In this document: positions 7,536 to 16,032 of the stretch, piece after piece
Layout: every line of letters starts with the position of its first letter
Position numbering within the stretch: the first letter of the stretch is position 1
Translations under genes and position numbers: made by a program
NCBI GenBank assembly: GCA_964596015.1
Contig: CAZQSB010000036.1
Location: 1-29,149 of the forward strand
Source: WJMD01 sp964596015
GTDB lineage: Bacteria; Joyebacterota; Joyebacteria; Joyebacterales; Joyebacteraceae
Direction of reading: 5' to 3'
Length of the DNA stretch: 29,149 nt
The notes under the pieces: model-generated
Database searches by the model: none
What the model was told of the DNA's origin: nothing
What the model saw: the letters and a program-made list of their open reading frames with translations, nothing else

Positions 7536-8696
7536 ATGGGATTCTACATAGGTCGCGGCAGGAAGGCCCGCCGTTCCTTCGGGTTCGACGAGGTGGCCAT
7601 CGTCCCCGGCAGGGTGACGATCAATCCCGAGGAGGTCGACACGACCTGGAGGCTCCGGGACATCGAGTTGTCCGTGCCGATCCTCGCCGCGGCGATGGAC
7701 GGCGTCGTCGACACGAGGATGGCCGTCGCAATGTCGAAGCTCGGCGGCCTGGCCGTTCTGAACCTCGAAGGTGTGCAGACGCGCTACGAGGACCCGAGCG
7801 AGGTCTTAAGCGAGATCGCGGAGGCGCCGCCCGAAACGGCGACCCAGCTCGTGCAGAAGCTCTACGCGCCGCCGATGCAGGACGAGCTCGTCGGCAGGCG
7901 CATCGAGGAGATCAAGAACGGCGGCGGCGTTGTCGCGGTGTCCTGCACGCCGCTTCAGGCGTCGCGCTTCGGACCGATCGCCGAGGAAGCGGGAGCCGAG
8001 GTCTTCGTCGTCCAGTCGACCGTCGCGACGATCGACCACATCTCCAGCGCATACCAGACGCTCGACATCGAGAGCTTCATCGACTCGATGGACATCCCCG
8101 TCATCGTGGGCAACTGCGTGACGTACGAGGTGGCGCTCGACCTGATGGAGGCGGGAGCCGACGCGGTGCTGGTCGGGGTCGGTCCGGGCGCGGCGTGCAC
8201 GACGCGAGGCGTTCTCGGGATCGGCGTCCCGCAGGTCACCGCCACGGTCGACTGCGCGGCGGCGCGCGACCTCTTCCATAAGAGGACCGGGCGTTTCGTC
8301 CCCATAATCACCGACGGCGGCATGGACACCGGCGGCGACGTCTGCAAGGCGTTCGCCTCAGGCGCCGACGCCGTCATGATCGGCTCGGCGCTCGCGAGGG
8401 CCAAGGAGGCGCCGGGGCGCGGGTATCACTGGGGCATGGCCACGCCGCACGTCAACCTGCCTCGAGGCGCCCGCGTCAAGACGGGGACGTCGGGGACGCT
8501 CGAGGAGATCATCCTGGGCCCCGCGAGGACCGACGACGGCACGCAGAATCTCATGGGCGCCGTCCAGACGTGCATGGGAACCGTCGGCGCCAAGAACATC
8601 TTCGAACTCCAGCAGGCCGAGCTCATCATCGCCCCGGCCATCAGGTCCGAGGGCAAGCTCATGCAGCGCACGCAGCAGGTGGGGATGTGGCGGTAG
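7536..8696 (+). CDS. guaB3: GuaB3-family IMP dehydrogenase-like protein
   Basis: This 386-residue TIM-barrel protein belongs to the IMP dehydrogenase / GMP reductase superfamily and fits the GuaB3 branch. The active-site loop GPGAACTTR at 216-224 places the catalytic cysteine at C221. IITDGGMDTGGDVCKA gives the IMP phosphate site. There are no CBS domains, and the C-terminal half (LMGAVQTCMGTVGAKN) matches the GuaB3 type rather than classical GuaB. Cyanobacterial GuaB3 acts as an IMP dehydrogenase, while the actinobacterial form is unresolved. Placement 64 nt before guaA favours IMP to XMP conversion here. The start is supported by GAGGAGGAG just upstream. Confidence 0.88.
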   Translation: MGFYIGRGRKARRSFGFDEVAIVPGRVTINPEEVDTTWRLRDIELSVPILAAAMDGVVDTRMAVAMSKLGGLAVLNLEGVQTRYEDPSEVLSEIAEAPPETATQLVQKLYAPPMQDELVGRRIEEIKNGGGVVAVSCTPLQASRFGPIAEEAGAEVFVVQSTVATIDHISSAYQTLDIESFIDSMDIPVIVGNCVTYEVALDLMEAGADAVLVGVGPGAACTTRGVLGIGVPQVTATVDCAAARDLFHKRTGRFVPIITDGGMDTGGDVCKAFASGADAVMIGSALARAKEAPGRGYHWGMATPHVNLPRGARVKTGTSGTLEEIILGPARTDDGTQNLMGAVQTCMGTVGAKNIFELQQAELIIAPAIRSEGKLMQRTQQVGMWR

Positions 8697-8760
8697 AAGA
8701 GCCGGTCGCCGCGCCCCACTGCGCCGCGCCGGCGGGTGAACAACGCGGACGGAGGACCGA

Positions 8761-10347
8761 ATGGAGAAGCCCCGCGAGGCGACGCTCGACGCGGGCGACC
8801 CGCATCCCGCCCCGGGGAGGGCGCGCGTCGTCATCCTCGACTTCGGGTCGCAGTACACGCATCTGATCGCCCGAAGGGTCAGGGAGTGCCAGGTCTTCTC
8901 GGAGGTCGAGCGCTTCGACACGCCGGCCGACGAGCTCGGCGACGACGCGGCCGCGATCATCCTGTCCGGCGGGCCCTCGAGCATCTGGTCGAACGACTCG
9001 CCGGCGCCCGATCCGGGCGTCTTCAAGCTGGGCGTCCCGGTGCTCGGCATCTGCTACGGCATGCAGGCCATGTCGCACGCGCTGGGAGGCGAGGTCAAGC
9101 CAGGACGGACGCGGGAGTACGGGCCCATGCAGTTCGAGGGCGATTCCACGCATCCGCTCTTCGATGGTATCGAGGGCTCGGCGCTCGTCTGGATGAGCCA
9201 CGGCGACGAGGTCGTCTCGCCGCCGCACGGTTTCGACGTGCTGGGACGGAGCGCGGACGGCAAGATCGCCGCCATCGGCTCCGACGAGCGCAGGCTCTAC
9301 GGGCTCCAGTTCCATCCCGAGGTGGCGCATACGGAGTGCGGCGCCGGGATCGTGTCGAACTTCGTGCACGGCATCGCAGGTCTCGAGCCGACGTGGACCC
9401 CGGCGTCGTTCGTCGAGGAGACCGTGGCGGCCATCCGCAGCGAGGTCGGGAACGGCCGCGTCGTCTGCGCCCTCTCGGGAGGCGTGGATTCGTCGGTCAT
9501 GTCGGTCCTCATCCACCGCGCCGTCGGCGACCAGCTCGTTCCCATCTTCGTCGACAACGGCCTCCTCAGGAAGAACGAGGACAAGGAGGTCATCCGGAAG
9601 CTCAAGGAAGGCCTCGGGATCCCGGTCGACATCGTCGACGCGAGGGAACGCTTCCTCGACGCCCTCAGGAGCATCGAGGATCCTGAGAGCAAGCGGAAGA
9701 TCATCGGACGCGAGTTCATACGCGTCTTCGAGGAGGAGGCGAAGCGGATCGGGAACGTCGAGTACCTGGCGCAGGGAACGCTCTACCCCGACGTCATCGA
9801 GAGCGTCTCGGTCAAGGGACCGTCGGCGACCATCAAGAGCCACCACAACGTCGGCGGACTGCCGAAGCGTATGAACCTCAAGCTCATCGAACCCTTGAGG
9901 ACGCTCTTCAAGGACGAGGTCAGGAAGGTGGGGGCGGAGCTCGGCATCGACCCGGAGATCCTGGGCCGTCATCCGTTCCCGGGTCCGGGCCTCGCTGTCA
10001 GGATCCTCGGCGATGTGACCGAGGAGCGCCTGGCGATCCTCAGAGAGGCCGACGCCATCGCCATCGAGGAGATACGGCTGGCAGGGCTCTACGACGATAT
10101 ATGGCAGGCTTTCGTCGTGCTCCTGCCGGTCCGGAGCGTCGGCGTCATGGGGGACGAGCGGACCTACGAGCATGTGGTGGCGGTCCGCGCGGTCCACTCC
10201 CTCGACGGAATGACGGCCCAGTGGTATCCGATGCCTTCTGAGGTTCTCGGCAGGATCTCAGCGCGGATCATCAACGAGGTGCGCGGCGTCAACAGGGTCT
10301 GCTACGACATCAGTTCGAAGCCGCCGTCCACCATCGAGTGGGAGTAG
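8761..10347 (+). CDS. guaA: GMP synthase (glutamine-hydrolysing)
   Basis: GuaA converts XMP, ATP and glutamine to GMP in the cytosol. The 528-residue chain holds a class I glutamine amidotransferase domain with the triad C98 (GICYGM), H185 and E187 (FHPEV). It is followed by the ATP-pyrophosphatase P-loop SGGVDSS at 239-245 and the GMP synthase C-terminal dimer domain, ending in KPPSTIEWE. Residues 1-20 form a short unconserved lead before ARVVILDFGSQYT. GGAGG lies 6 nt upstream of the ATG. It follows guaB3 in the same orientation, so the two branch enzymes to GMP are adjacent. Confidence 0.97.
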   Translation: MEKPREATLDAGDPHPAPGRARVVILDFGSQYTHLIARRVRECQVFSEVERFDTPADELGDDAAAIILSGGPSSIWSNDSPAPDPGVFKLGVPVLGICYGMQAMSHALGGEVKPGRTREYGPMQFEGDSTHPLFDGIEGSALVWMSHGDEVVSPPHGFDVLGRSADGKIAAIGSDERRLYGLQFHPEVAHTECGAGIVSNFVHGIAGLEPTWTPASFVEETVAAIRSEVGNGRVVCALSGGVDSSVMSVLIHRAVGDQLVPIFVDNGLLRKNEDKEVIRKLKEGLGIPVDIVDARERFLDALRSIEDPESKRKIIGREFIRVFEEEAKRIGNVEYLAQGTLYPDVIESVSVKGPSATIKSHHNVGGLPKRMNLKLIEPLRTLFKDEVRKVGAELGIDPEILGRHPFPGPGLAVRILGDVTEERLAILREADAIAIEEIRLAGLYDDIWQAFVVLLPVRSVGVMGDERTYEHVVAVRAVHSLDGMTAQWYPMPSEVLGRISARIINEVRGVNRVCYDISSKPPSTIEWE

Positions 10348-10424
10348 GGGAGACGGAGTTCTGGCGGGTCGCCGGCCGTCGGGCCGCGGGCCGGACACGA
10401 GGGAAGAAGCGGTAGGGAGTCGTC

Positions 10425-11741
10425 ATGATCGAGCGCTACACACTGCCTGAGATGGCCGCGGTCTGGGACGAGCGCGTGCGCGTCGCCCTCTGGGTCAAGA
10501 TCGAGATCGAAGCGGTCCGCGCGCGCGTCGCCCTCGGCGAAGTGCCCGCCGAGGTCCTCGAGCGCATCGAGGAGAAGGCCACGGTCTCCATCGAGCGGAT
10601 GAGGTTGATCGAAGAGGAGACGCATCACGACGTCATCGCGTTCCTCAAGGCGCTCGGTGAGGAGGTCGGAGCGGAGGACGCGCTCCACATCCACGTCGGC
10701 ATGACGTCGTCGGACATCCTCGACACGACCATCGGGGTCCAGATCGGCCGCTCCGGTCAGCTCATCCTCGAGAAGCTCGACGAGCTCCGCGCCGCCGTCC
10801 GCGAGAAGGCCATCGAGCACAAGATGACCCCGATCGTGGGACGTACGCACGGCGTCCACGCCGAGCCGACGACGCTCGGCCTCAAGTTCGCCTACTGGTG
10901 GGACGAGCTCACGAGAGCTCGGACGGTCGTCGGCTTCGCGACCGTTGACGCGGCCGTCGGCAAGCTCTCGGGCGCCGTCGGGACCTACGCGGAGCTCGCG
11001 CCCGAGGTCGAGGAACACGTCTGCAAGACCCTGGGCGTCAGGCCCGCGCCGATCTCCTCCCAGGTCGTGGCCCGGGACCGGCACGCCCGCTACCTCTCGT
11101 CGCTGGCGCTTCTCGGAAGCGTCATGGCGCGCCAGGCCCTCGAGATCAGGCTGCTGGCCCGCACCGAGACGAGCGAGATCCTCGAGGGGTTCGGAAGGAA
11201 ACAGAAGGGCTCGTCCGCGATGCCGCACAAGCGGAACCCCATCAAATGCGAGCAGATCTCCGGACTCGCCAGACTGCTCCGCGCGAACGCGCACGCGGCC
11301 ATGGAGAACATCGAGCTCTGGCACGAGCGCGACATCTCGCACTCGTCGGTCGAGCGGGTCATCCTGCCGGACAGCTCGATCCTCACACACTACTTACTTG
11401 ACCGCTTCGCCAGGGTCGTGAGTACGCTCGACATTCGGCCCGAGAGGATGCGTGAGAACCTCGAATCGAGCGGCGGGCTCGTCTTCTCGGGAGGCGTCCT
11501 GACGGCGCTCGTCCGGGGCGGCATGACGAGAGACGAGGCGTACGACAAGGTACAGCGGGCCGCGATGGCGGCGAGGGACCGCGGCGTCCCGCTTCTCGAT
11601 ACGCTCAAGGACGACGAGGACATCATGGGCGCGCTCGGCAGCGGCCGTATCGAGCGCATCATGAGCCTGGACCCCCACACCAAGCACGTGGACACGATCT
11701 TCGAGAGACTCGGCATCGAGGACGAGGAGGAGGCCGCATGA
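10425..11741 (+). CDS. purB: Adenylosuccinate lyase
   Basis: PurB cleaves SAICAR to AICAR plus fumarate, and adenylosuccinate to AMP plus fumarate. The 438-residue protein contains the fumarase/aspartase signature SSAMPHKRNP at 263-272, TSSD at 94-97, H68 in ETHHDV and RTHG at 140-143. A GGGAG site lies 7 nt before the ATG. It serves both IMP formation and the AMP branch finished by purA further downstream. The stop overlaps the purC start by 4 nt. The 77-nt gap after guaA is GC-rich and shows no clear terminator. Confidence 0.97.
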   Translation: MIERYTLPEMAAVWDERVRVALWVKIEIEAVRARVALGEVPAEVLERIEEKATVSIERMRLIEEETHHDVIAFLKALGEEVGAEDALHIHVGMTSSDILDTTIGVQIGRSGQLILEKLDELRAAVREKAIEHKMTPIVGRTHGVHAEPTTLGLKFAYWWDELTRARTVVGFATVDAAVGKLSGAVGTYAELAPEVEEHVCKTLGVRPAPISSQVVARDRHARYLSSLALLGSVMARQALEIRLLARTETSEILEGFGRKQKGSSAMPHKRNPIKCEQISGLARLLRANAHAAMENIELWHERDISHSSVERVILPDSSILTHYLLDRFARVVSTLDIRPERMRENLESSGGLVFSGGVLTALVRGGMTRDEAYDKVQRAAMAARDRGVPLLDTLKDDEDIMGALGSGRIERIMSLDPHTKHVDTIFERLGIEDEEEAA

Positions 11742-12442
11742 AGAAGACGAAGAAGCTCTACGAAGGCAAGGCGAAGATCCTGTGGGAGACGGACGATCCT
11801 AAGCTCATGGTCCAGGAGTTCAAGAACGACGCCACGGCGTTCAACGGCGTGAAGCACGAGGTCATCGAGGGGAAGGGGAGGCTCAACAACCTCATCTCAT
11901 CCTCGCTTCTCGCGCTCATGGACCGGGAGGGCGTCCGCACGCATCTCATCGAGCGCATCTCCGAGACCGAGATGGTGGTGGAGCGGCTCGACATGATGCC
12001 GATCGAGGTGGTCGTCCGGAACGTGGCGGCCGGCTCGATGGTCAAGCGGCTGGGCGTCGAGGAGGGCAGGCGGTTCGACCCGCCCATCGTCGAGTTCTAT
12101 TTGAAGGACGACGACCTCGGCGACCCGGTCCTCTCCGAGGAGCACGTGCGCGCGCTCGGACTGGCGACCCCCGAGGAGATCGACGAGATCAAGACCGAGG
12201 CCCTCAAGGTCAACGAGGTCCTGGGCTCGTTCCTCAGGGAGCGCGGGATCGTTCTGGTCGACTTCAAGCTCGAGTTCGGCAAGCTCGACGGGGAGATCGT
12301 TCTGGGCGACGAGATCTCGCCCGACACGTGCCGGTTCCACGACGCGGAGTCCGGGAAGATCATGGACAAGGACCGCTTCCGCCAGGACCTGGGCGGCTTC
12401 CTCGAGGCGTACTCAGAGATCCTGGAGCGCGTCTCCGACTAG
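11738..12442 (+). CDS. purC: SAICAR synthetase
   Basis: PurC ligates aspartate to CAIR with ATP to form SAICAR, the substrate of PurB encoded just upstream. The 234-residue length is typical of the short bacterial type. Visible landmarks are KLYEGKAK near residue 6, the VVVRNVAAGSMVKR block, and LVDFKLEFGK followed by LGDEISPDTCRF, which form the nucleotide and metal sites. ATGA overlap with purB implies translational coupling. purF follows after 11 nt. Confidence 0.97.
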   Translation: MKKTKKLYEGKAKILWETDDPKLMVQEFKNDATAFNGVKHEVIEGKGRLNNLISSSLLALMDREGVRTHLIERISETEMVVERLDMMPIEVVVRNVAAGSMVKRLGVEEGRRFDPPIVEFYLKDDDLGDPVLSEEHVRALGLATPEEIDEIKTEALKVNEVLGSFLRERGIVLVDFKLEFGKLDGEIVLGDEISPDTCRFHDAESGKIMDKDRFRQDLGGFLEAYSEILERVSD

Positions 12443-12453
12443 AGGAGCGAGCG

Positions 12454-13884
12454 ATGTTCCACGAGGAGTGCGGCATATTCGGCGTTGCCGGGAACCGCGA
12501 GGCGGCGCGGCTGACGTATCTCGGGCTCTACGCCCTGCAGCACCGGGGGCAGGAGAGCGCGGGGATCGTCACCTGGGACGGCGAGACGGCGTTCCAGCAC
12601 CGGGCCATGGGTCTGGCCAGTCAGGTCTTCGACGAGGAGACCCTCGACCGGCTTCCGGGCTCCGTGGCGCTCGGTCACGTCCGCTACTCGACGACCGGCC
12701 AGAGCCGGCTCATGAACGCACAGCCCATCCTCGTCAGGTTCCGCGGCGGTTCGCTGGCGGCGGCCCACAACGGCAACCTCGTCGACTCGGAGAGACTGCG
12801 CGCCTCGCTCGAGGCGAGGGGCTCCATCTTCCGTACGACCACCGACACCGAGACCATCCTCCACCTCGTGGCGCGCGCGCACTCCTCCGGAGGCACGCCC
12901 GGGGTGGAGGACATCCCATCGGTCCTACGGACCGCGCTCGAGGGAGTGGAGGGAGCCTACTCGATCCTCCTCATGATCGAGGGCCGGATGGTCGCTGTCC
13001 GCGACCCTCGAGGCTATCGTCCGCTGTGTTTCGGGAAGCTCAGGAACGGAGGATGGGTCGTCGCCTCGGAGAGCTGCGGACTGGACATCGTGAACGCGAC
13101 GCTCGAGAGAGAGATCGAGCCGGGGGAGATGGTCATCTTCGAGAAGGACGGCGTCGTCTCGAGGCGGTTCGCCCCGAGCGACGGGCAGCGCAGCTTCTGC
13201 ATCTTCGAGTACATCTACTTCTCGAGACCCGACTCGGTCATCGCGGGGACGTCCGTCGAGGGCGTCAGGCGCGCCTTCGGACGGAGACTGGCGGAGGAGC
13301 AGCCGGCCGACGGCGACATCGTCATCTCCGTTCCCGACTCGAGCAACTCCGCGGCCCTGGGCTACAGCGAGGCGTCGGGCATCCCGCTGGAGTTCGGCCT
13401 CATCCGGAACCACTACATCGGACGGACCTTCATCCACCCGAAGCAGTCGCTCCGCGACATCAAGGTGCGCATCAAGTACAACCCGGTGCGCGACACTCTC
13501 GCCGGTCGGAGAGTCGTCGTCGTCGACGACTCCATCGTGCGCGGGACGACGAGCCGCAAGCTCATGCGGATGATCCGGGACGCCGGAGCCGCGGAGGTGC
13601 ATCTCCGGGTCGCGTCGCCTCCGATCCGGTTCTCGTGCTTCTACGGCATCGACACGGCGACCAGAGAAGAGCTGGTCGCGTCGACGAGCGACGTGCCGGA
13701 GATCGCGGAGTTCATCGGCGTGGACTCCCTCGGTTACCTCTCCCTCGAAGGACTCCTGGACTCGGTGCCGCCCCCGAGGAACGGATACTGCGTCGCGTGC
13801 TTCGACGGCAGCTACCCACACGAGTGTCTGGCCGGATGCCGGCAGTGCGACAGAGGCGAGACGATGAGGAGTGAGTCGAAATGA
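12454..13884 (+). CDS. purF: Amidophosphoribosyltransferase
   Basis: PurF makes phosphoribosylamine from PRPP and glutamine, the first committed purine step. It is a 476-residue protein. The nucleophile C6 lies in CGIFG after a five-residue leader (MFHEE) that should be cleaved, shorter than the Bacillus propeptide. The PRPP loop VVVVDDSIVRGTTS is at about 352-365. C249, C395 and C446/C449 sit where Bacillus-type enzymes bind a 4Fe-4S cluster, so this is probably the oxygen-labile cluster form. The ATG at 12454 has GAGGAG 7 nt upstream, and an upstream in-frame extension is not real. ATGA overlap with purH. Confidence 0.97.
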   Translation: MFHEECGIFGVAGNREAARLTYLGLYALQHRGQESAGIVTWDGETAFQHRAMGLASQVFDEETLDRLPGSVALGHVRYSTTGQSRLMNAQPILVRFRGGSLAAAHNGNLVDSERLRASLEARGSIFRTTTDTETILHLVARAHSSGGTPGVEDIPSVLRTALEGVEGAYSILLMIEGRMVAVRDPRGYRPLCFGKLRNGGWVVASESCGLDIVNATLEREIEPGEMVIFEKDGVVSRRFAPSDGQRSFCIFEYIYFSRPDSVIAGTSVEGVRRAFGRRLAEEQPADGDIVISVPDSSNSAALGYSEASGIPLEFGLIRNHYIGRTFIHPKQSLRDIKVRIKYNPVRDTLAGRRVVVVDDSIVRGTTSRKLMRMIRDAGAAEVHLRVASPPIRFSCFYGIDTATREELVASTSDVPEIAEFIGVDSLGYLSLEGLLDSVPPPRNGYCVACFDGSYPHECLAGCRQCDRGETMRSESK

Positions 13885-15449
13885 GCGTTGAGAGAGCTTT
13901 GGTCAGTGTTTCTCAGAAGGACGGGCTGGTCGACTTCGCCCGCGCTCTCAAGGACCTGGGGATCGAGATCGTCTCGACCGGCGGGACCGCGCGCGTCCTG
14001 GGAGCGGCGGGCATCGAGGTGAGACAGGTCTCGAACCTCACCGGGGCGCCCGAGATCCTCGACGGCCGGGTCAAGACGCTCCATCCGAAGATCCACGGCG
14101 CGCTCCTCTCGCTGCCCGAGAAGGAGACCCACGTCGCGACGCTCGAGCGCGAGGGCATCGAGCGCATCGGCATGGTCGTCGTGAACCTGTACCCGTTCGA
14201 GAAGGTGGCGGCCGCTGCCGGGTCGACGCTCGACGAAGCCCTTGAGGAGATCGACATAGGCGGCGTCACGCTTCTCCGGGCCGCCGCGAAGAACTTCGCG
14301 AACGTCATCGTCGTGAGCTCGCCGTCGCAGTACGGCCGAATAGCCGCGCTGCTGGCCGAGAACGACGGCGACCTGCCGCTCGACGAGCGCCGGAAGCTGG
14401 CCGTCCGGGCCTTCGCGACAACGAGAGACTACGACCGGGCGATCCACCGGTACCTTGCGTCGGCGACCGAGCCGGACGGCGACTTTCCTCAGTTCCTCAC
14501 GCTCGAGTACGAGAAGCACGCCGAGATGAGGTACGGAGAAAACCCGCACCAGCGAGCGGCGGCCTACAGGTGCCGACAGCGTCCGCAGGAGCCGTCCGTC
14601 ATATCGTCGGAACAGCTCTCCGGCAAGGAGCTGTCCTACAACAACCTCATGGACCTGGACGCCGCGCTCGCCATCGTCCGGGAATTCCAGGAGCCGGCCG
14701 CCGCGGTGATCAAGCACTCGACGCCGTGCGGAGCGGCCACCGCGGCGACGCTCGCCAAGGCGTACGAGGACGCGCTCGGATGCGACCCGATGTCGGCGTT
14801 CGGTTCCATCATCGCGCTCAACAGGAGCGTCGACATGGAGGCCGCCCGGCTCATCCACGACACGCACTTCGTTGAGGCGGTTATCGCGCCGGACTTCTAC
14901 AAGAACGCGCTCGACCTCATGCGGCAGAAGAAGAACAGGAGACTCCTCAGGGCGAACTTCCCCGACCTGACGAGCTACGCGCTCAAGCCCGAGCGCCAGC
15001 TGCGGTCCATGCTGGGAGGCGGTCTTCTGATGCAGGATCTCGACACCACGGTCCTCCCGGAGGACGGACTGACGTGCGCCACTGAACGTCGGCCGACCGA
15101 CGAGGAAATGGAATCGCTGATGTTCGCCTGGAAGATCGTCAAGCACGTGAGATCGAACGCCATCGTGCTGGCGAAGGGTACGAGGACCGTCGGCATCGGC
15201 GCGGGACAGATGAGCCGCGTCGACGCGAGCTGCATCGCCGTCTGGAAGGCGGGCGACCGGGTCAGCGACACCGTCCTGGCCTCGGACGCGTTCTTCCCGA
15301 TGCGCGACGCCGTCGACGCGGCGGCCGAGGCCGGGGTCACTGCCATCATCCAGCCCGGCGGGTCGAAGGGGGACGAATCGGTCATCGATGCCGCGAACGA
15401 GCGCGGCATCGCCATGCTGATGACGGGAATGCGTCACTTCAAGCACTAG
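13881..15449 (+). CDS. purH: Bifunctional AICAR formyltransferase / IMP cyclohydrolase
   Basis: PurH carries out the last two steps to IMP: formylation of AICAR with 10-formyl-THF, then ring closure. The 522-residue protein has the cyclohydrolase domain first (STGGTARVL, RVKTLHPKIHGALL). The transformylase domain contains the catalytic K278-H279 in KHSTPCGA and ends with IQPGGSKGDE...TGMRHFKH. Both domains are full length. It is coupled to purF by an ATGA overlap. A short GC hairpin (CCGCG/CGCGG at 15466-15479) lies in the 52-nt gap before purE. Confidence 0.97.
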   Translation: MSVERALVSVSQKDGLVDFARALKDLGIEIVSTGGTARVLGAAGIEVRQVSNLTGAPEILDGRVKTLHPKIHGALLSLPEKETHVATLEREGIERIGMVVVNLYPFEKVAAAAGSTLDEALEEIDIGGVTLLRAAAKNFANVIVVSSPSQYGRIAALLAENDGDLPLDERRKLAVRAFATTRDYDRAIHRYLASATEPDGDFPQFLTLEYEKHAEMRYGENPHQRAAAYRCRQRPQEPSVISSEQLSGKELSYNNLMDLDAALAIVREFQEPAAAVIKHSTPCGAATAATLAKAYEDALGCDPMSAFGSIIALNRSVDMEAARLIHDTHFVEAVIAPDFYKNALDLMRQKKNRRLLRANFPDLTSYALKPERQLRSMLGGGLLMQDLDTTVLPEDGLTCATERRPTDEEMESLMFAWKIVKHVRSNAIVLAKGTRTVGIGAGQMSRVDASCIAVWKAGDRVSDTVLASDAFFPMRDAVDAAAEAGVTAIIQPGGSKGDESVIDAANERGIAMLMTGMRHFKH

Positions 15450-15501
15450 ACGAGGAACGCCCGGACCGCGCGAGCGCGGGAGGGTTGTCGAGGGGAGCAC
15501 C

Positions 15502-16032
15502 ATGACGAACAAGCCTCAGTCGTTGGTCGCCGTTCTCATGGGCAGCGACTCCGACCTCGCCACGATGAGCGAGACGGAGAAGGTGCTCGACCGCCTGGGC
15601 GTGTCGTACGTGACGAGGATCACGTCGGCCCATCGCACCCCGGAACGGACCGCCGAGATCGCCCGGAGCTTCGAGCAGCAGGGCGTCGAGGTCGTGGTGG
15701 TCGGAGCCGGTCTCGCCGCGCATCTCGCGGGCGTCATCGCCAGCTACACCACGCTGCCGGTCATCGGAGTCCCGATGGACGGCGGGCCTCTCTCGGGCGT
15801 GGACGCCCTCTACGCCACTGTCCAGATGCCGTCGGGCGTCCCCGTTGCGACGGTCGCCATCGGCAAGCACGGCGCCAGGAACGCGGGTGTGCTCGCCGCC
15901 GAGATCCTCGGCATCAAGTACCCCGAGGTGAGGGACCGCCTTCAGTCGTACCGCGCCGAGATGAAGAGCTCCGTCGAGGAGAAGGACAGACGACTGGCCG
16001 ACCGCAGGAAGCCGGCCATGGAAGGAGCCTGA
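15502..16032 (+). CDS. purE: N5-carboxyaminoimidazole ribonucleotide mutase
   Basis: PurE produces CAIR for PurC. The 176-residue protein shows the phosphate loop GSDSD at 14-18, the catalytic H44 in SAHRTP, and GAGLAAHLAG, LSGVDALYATVQMP and PVATVAIG, which fit class I PurE (the N5-CAIR mutase). It lacks the RSNALSG block that marks class II AIR carboxylases. Residues about 145-176 form a charged tail longer than usual. Class I needs purK, which is not in the window. The stop overlaps the purA start by one base (TGATG). Confidence 0.94.
   Translation: MTNKPQSLVAVLMGSDSDLATMSETEKVLDRLGVSYVTRITSAHRTPERTAEIARSFEQQGVEVVVVGAGLAAHLAGVIASYTTLPVIGVPMDGGPLSGVDALYATVQMPSGVPVATVAIGKHGARNAGVLAAEILGIKYPEVRDRLQSYRAEMKSSVEEKDRRLADRRKPAMEGA

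Noticed and set aside
12328..12453. Upstream extension of purF
   Set aside because: It overlaps the purC 3' end. PurF must begin close to the nucleophilic Cys in CGIFG, which fits ATG 12454.
13812..15512. A 566-codon minus-strand frame opposite purH
   Set aside because: PurH on the plus strand is complete and conserved, and the antisense product shows no motif.
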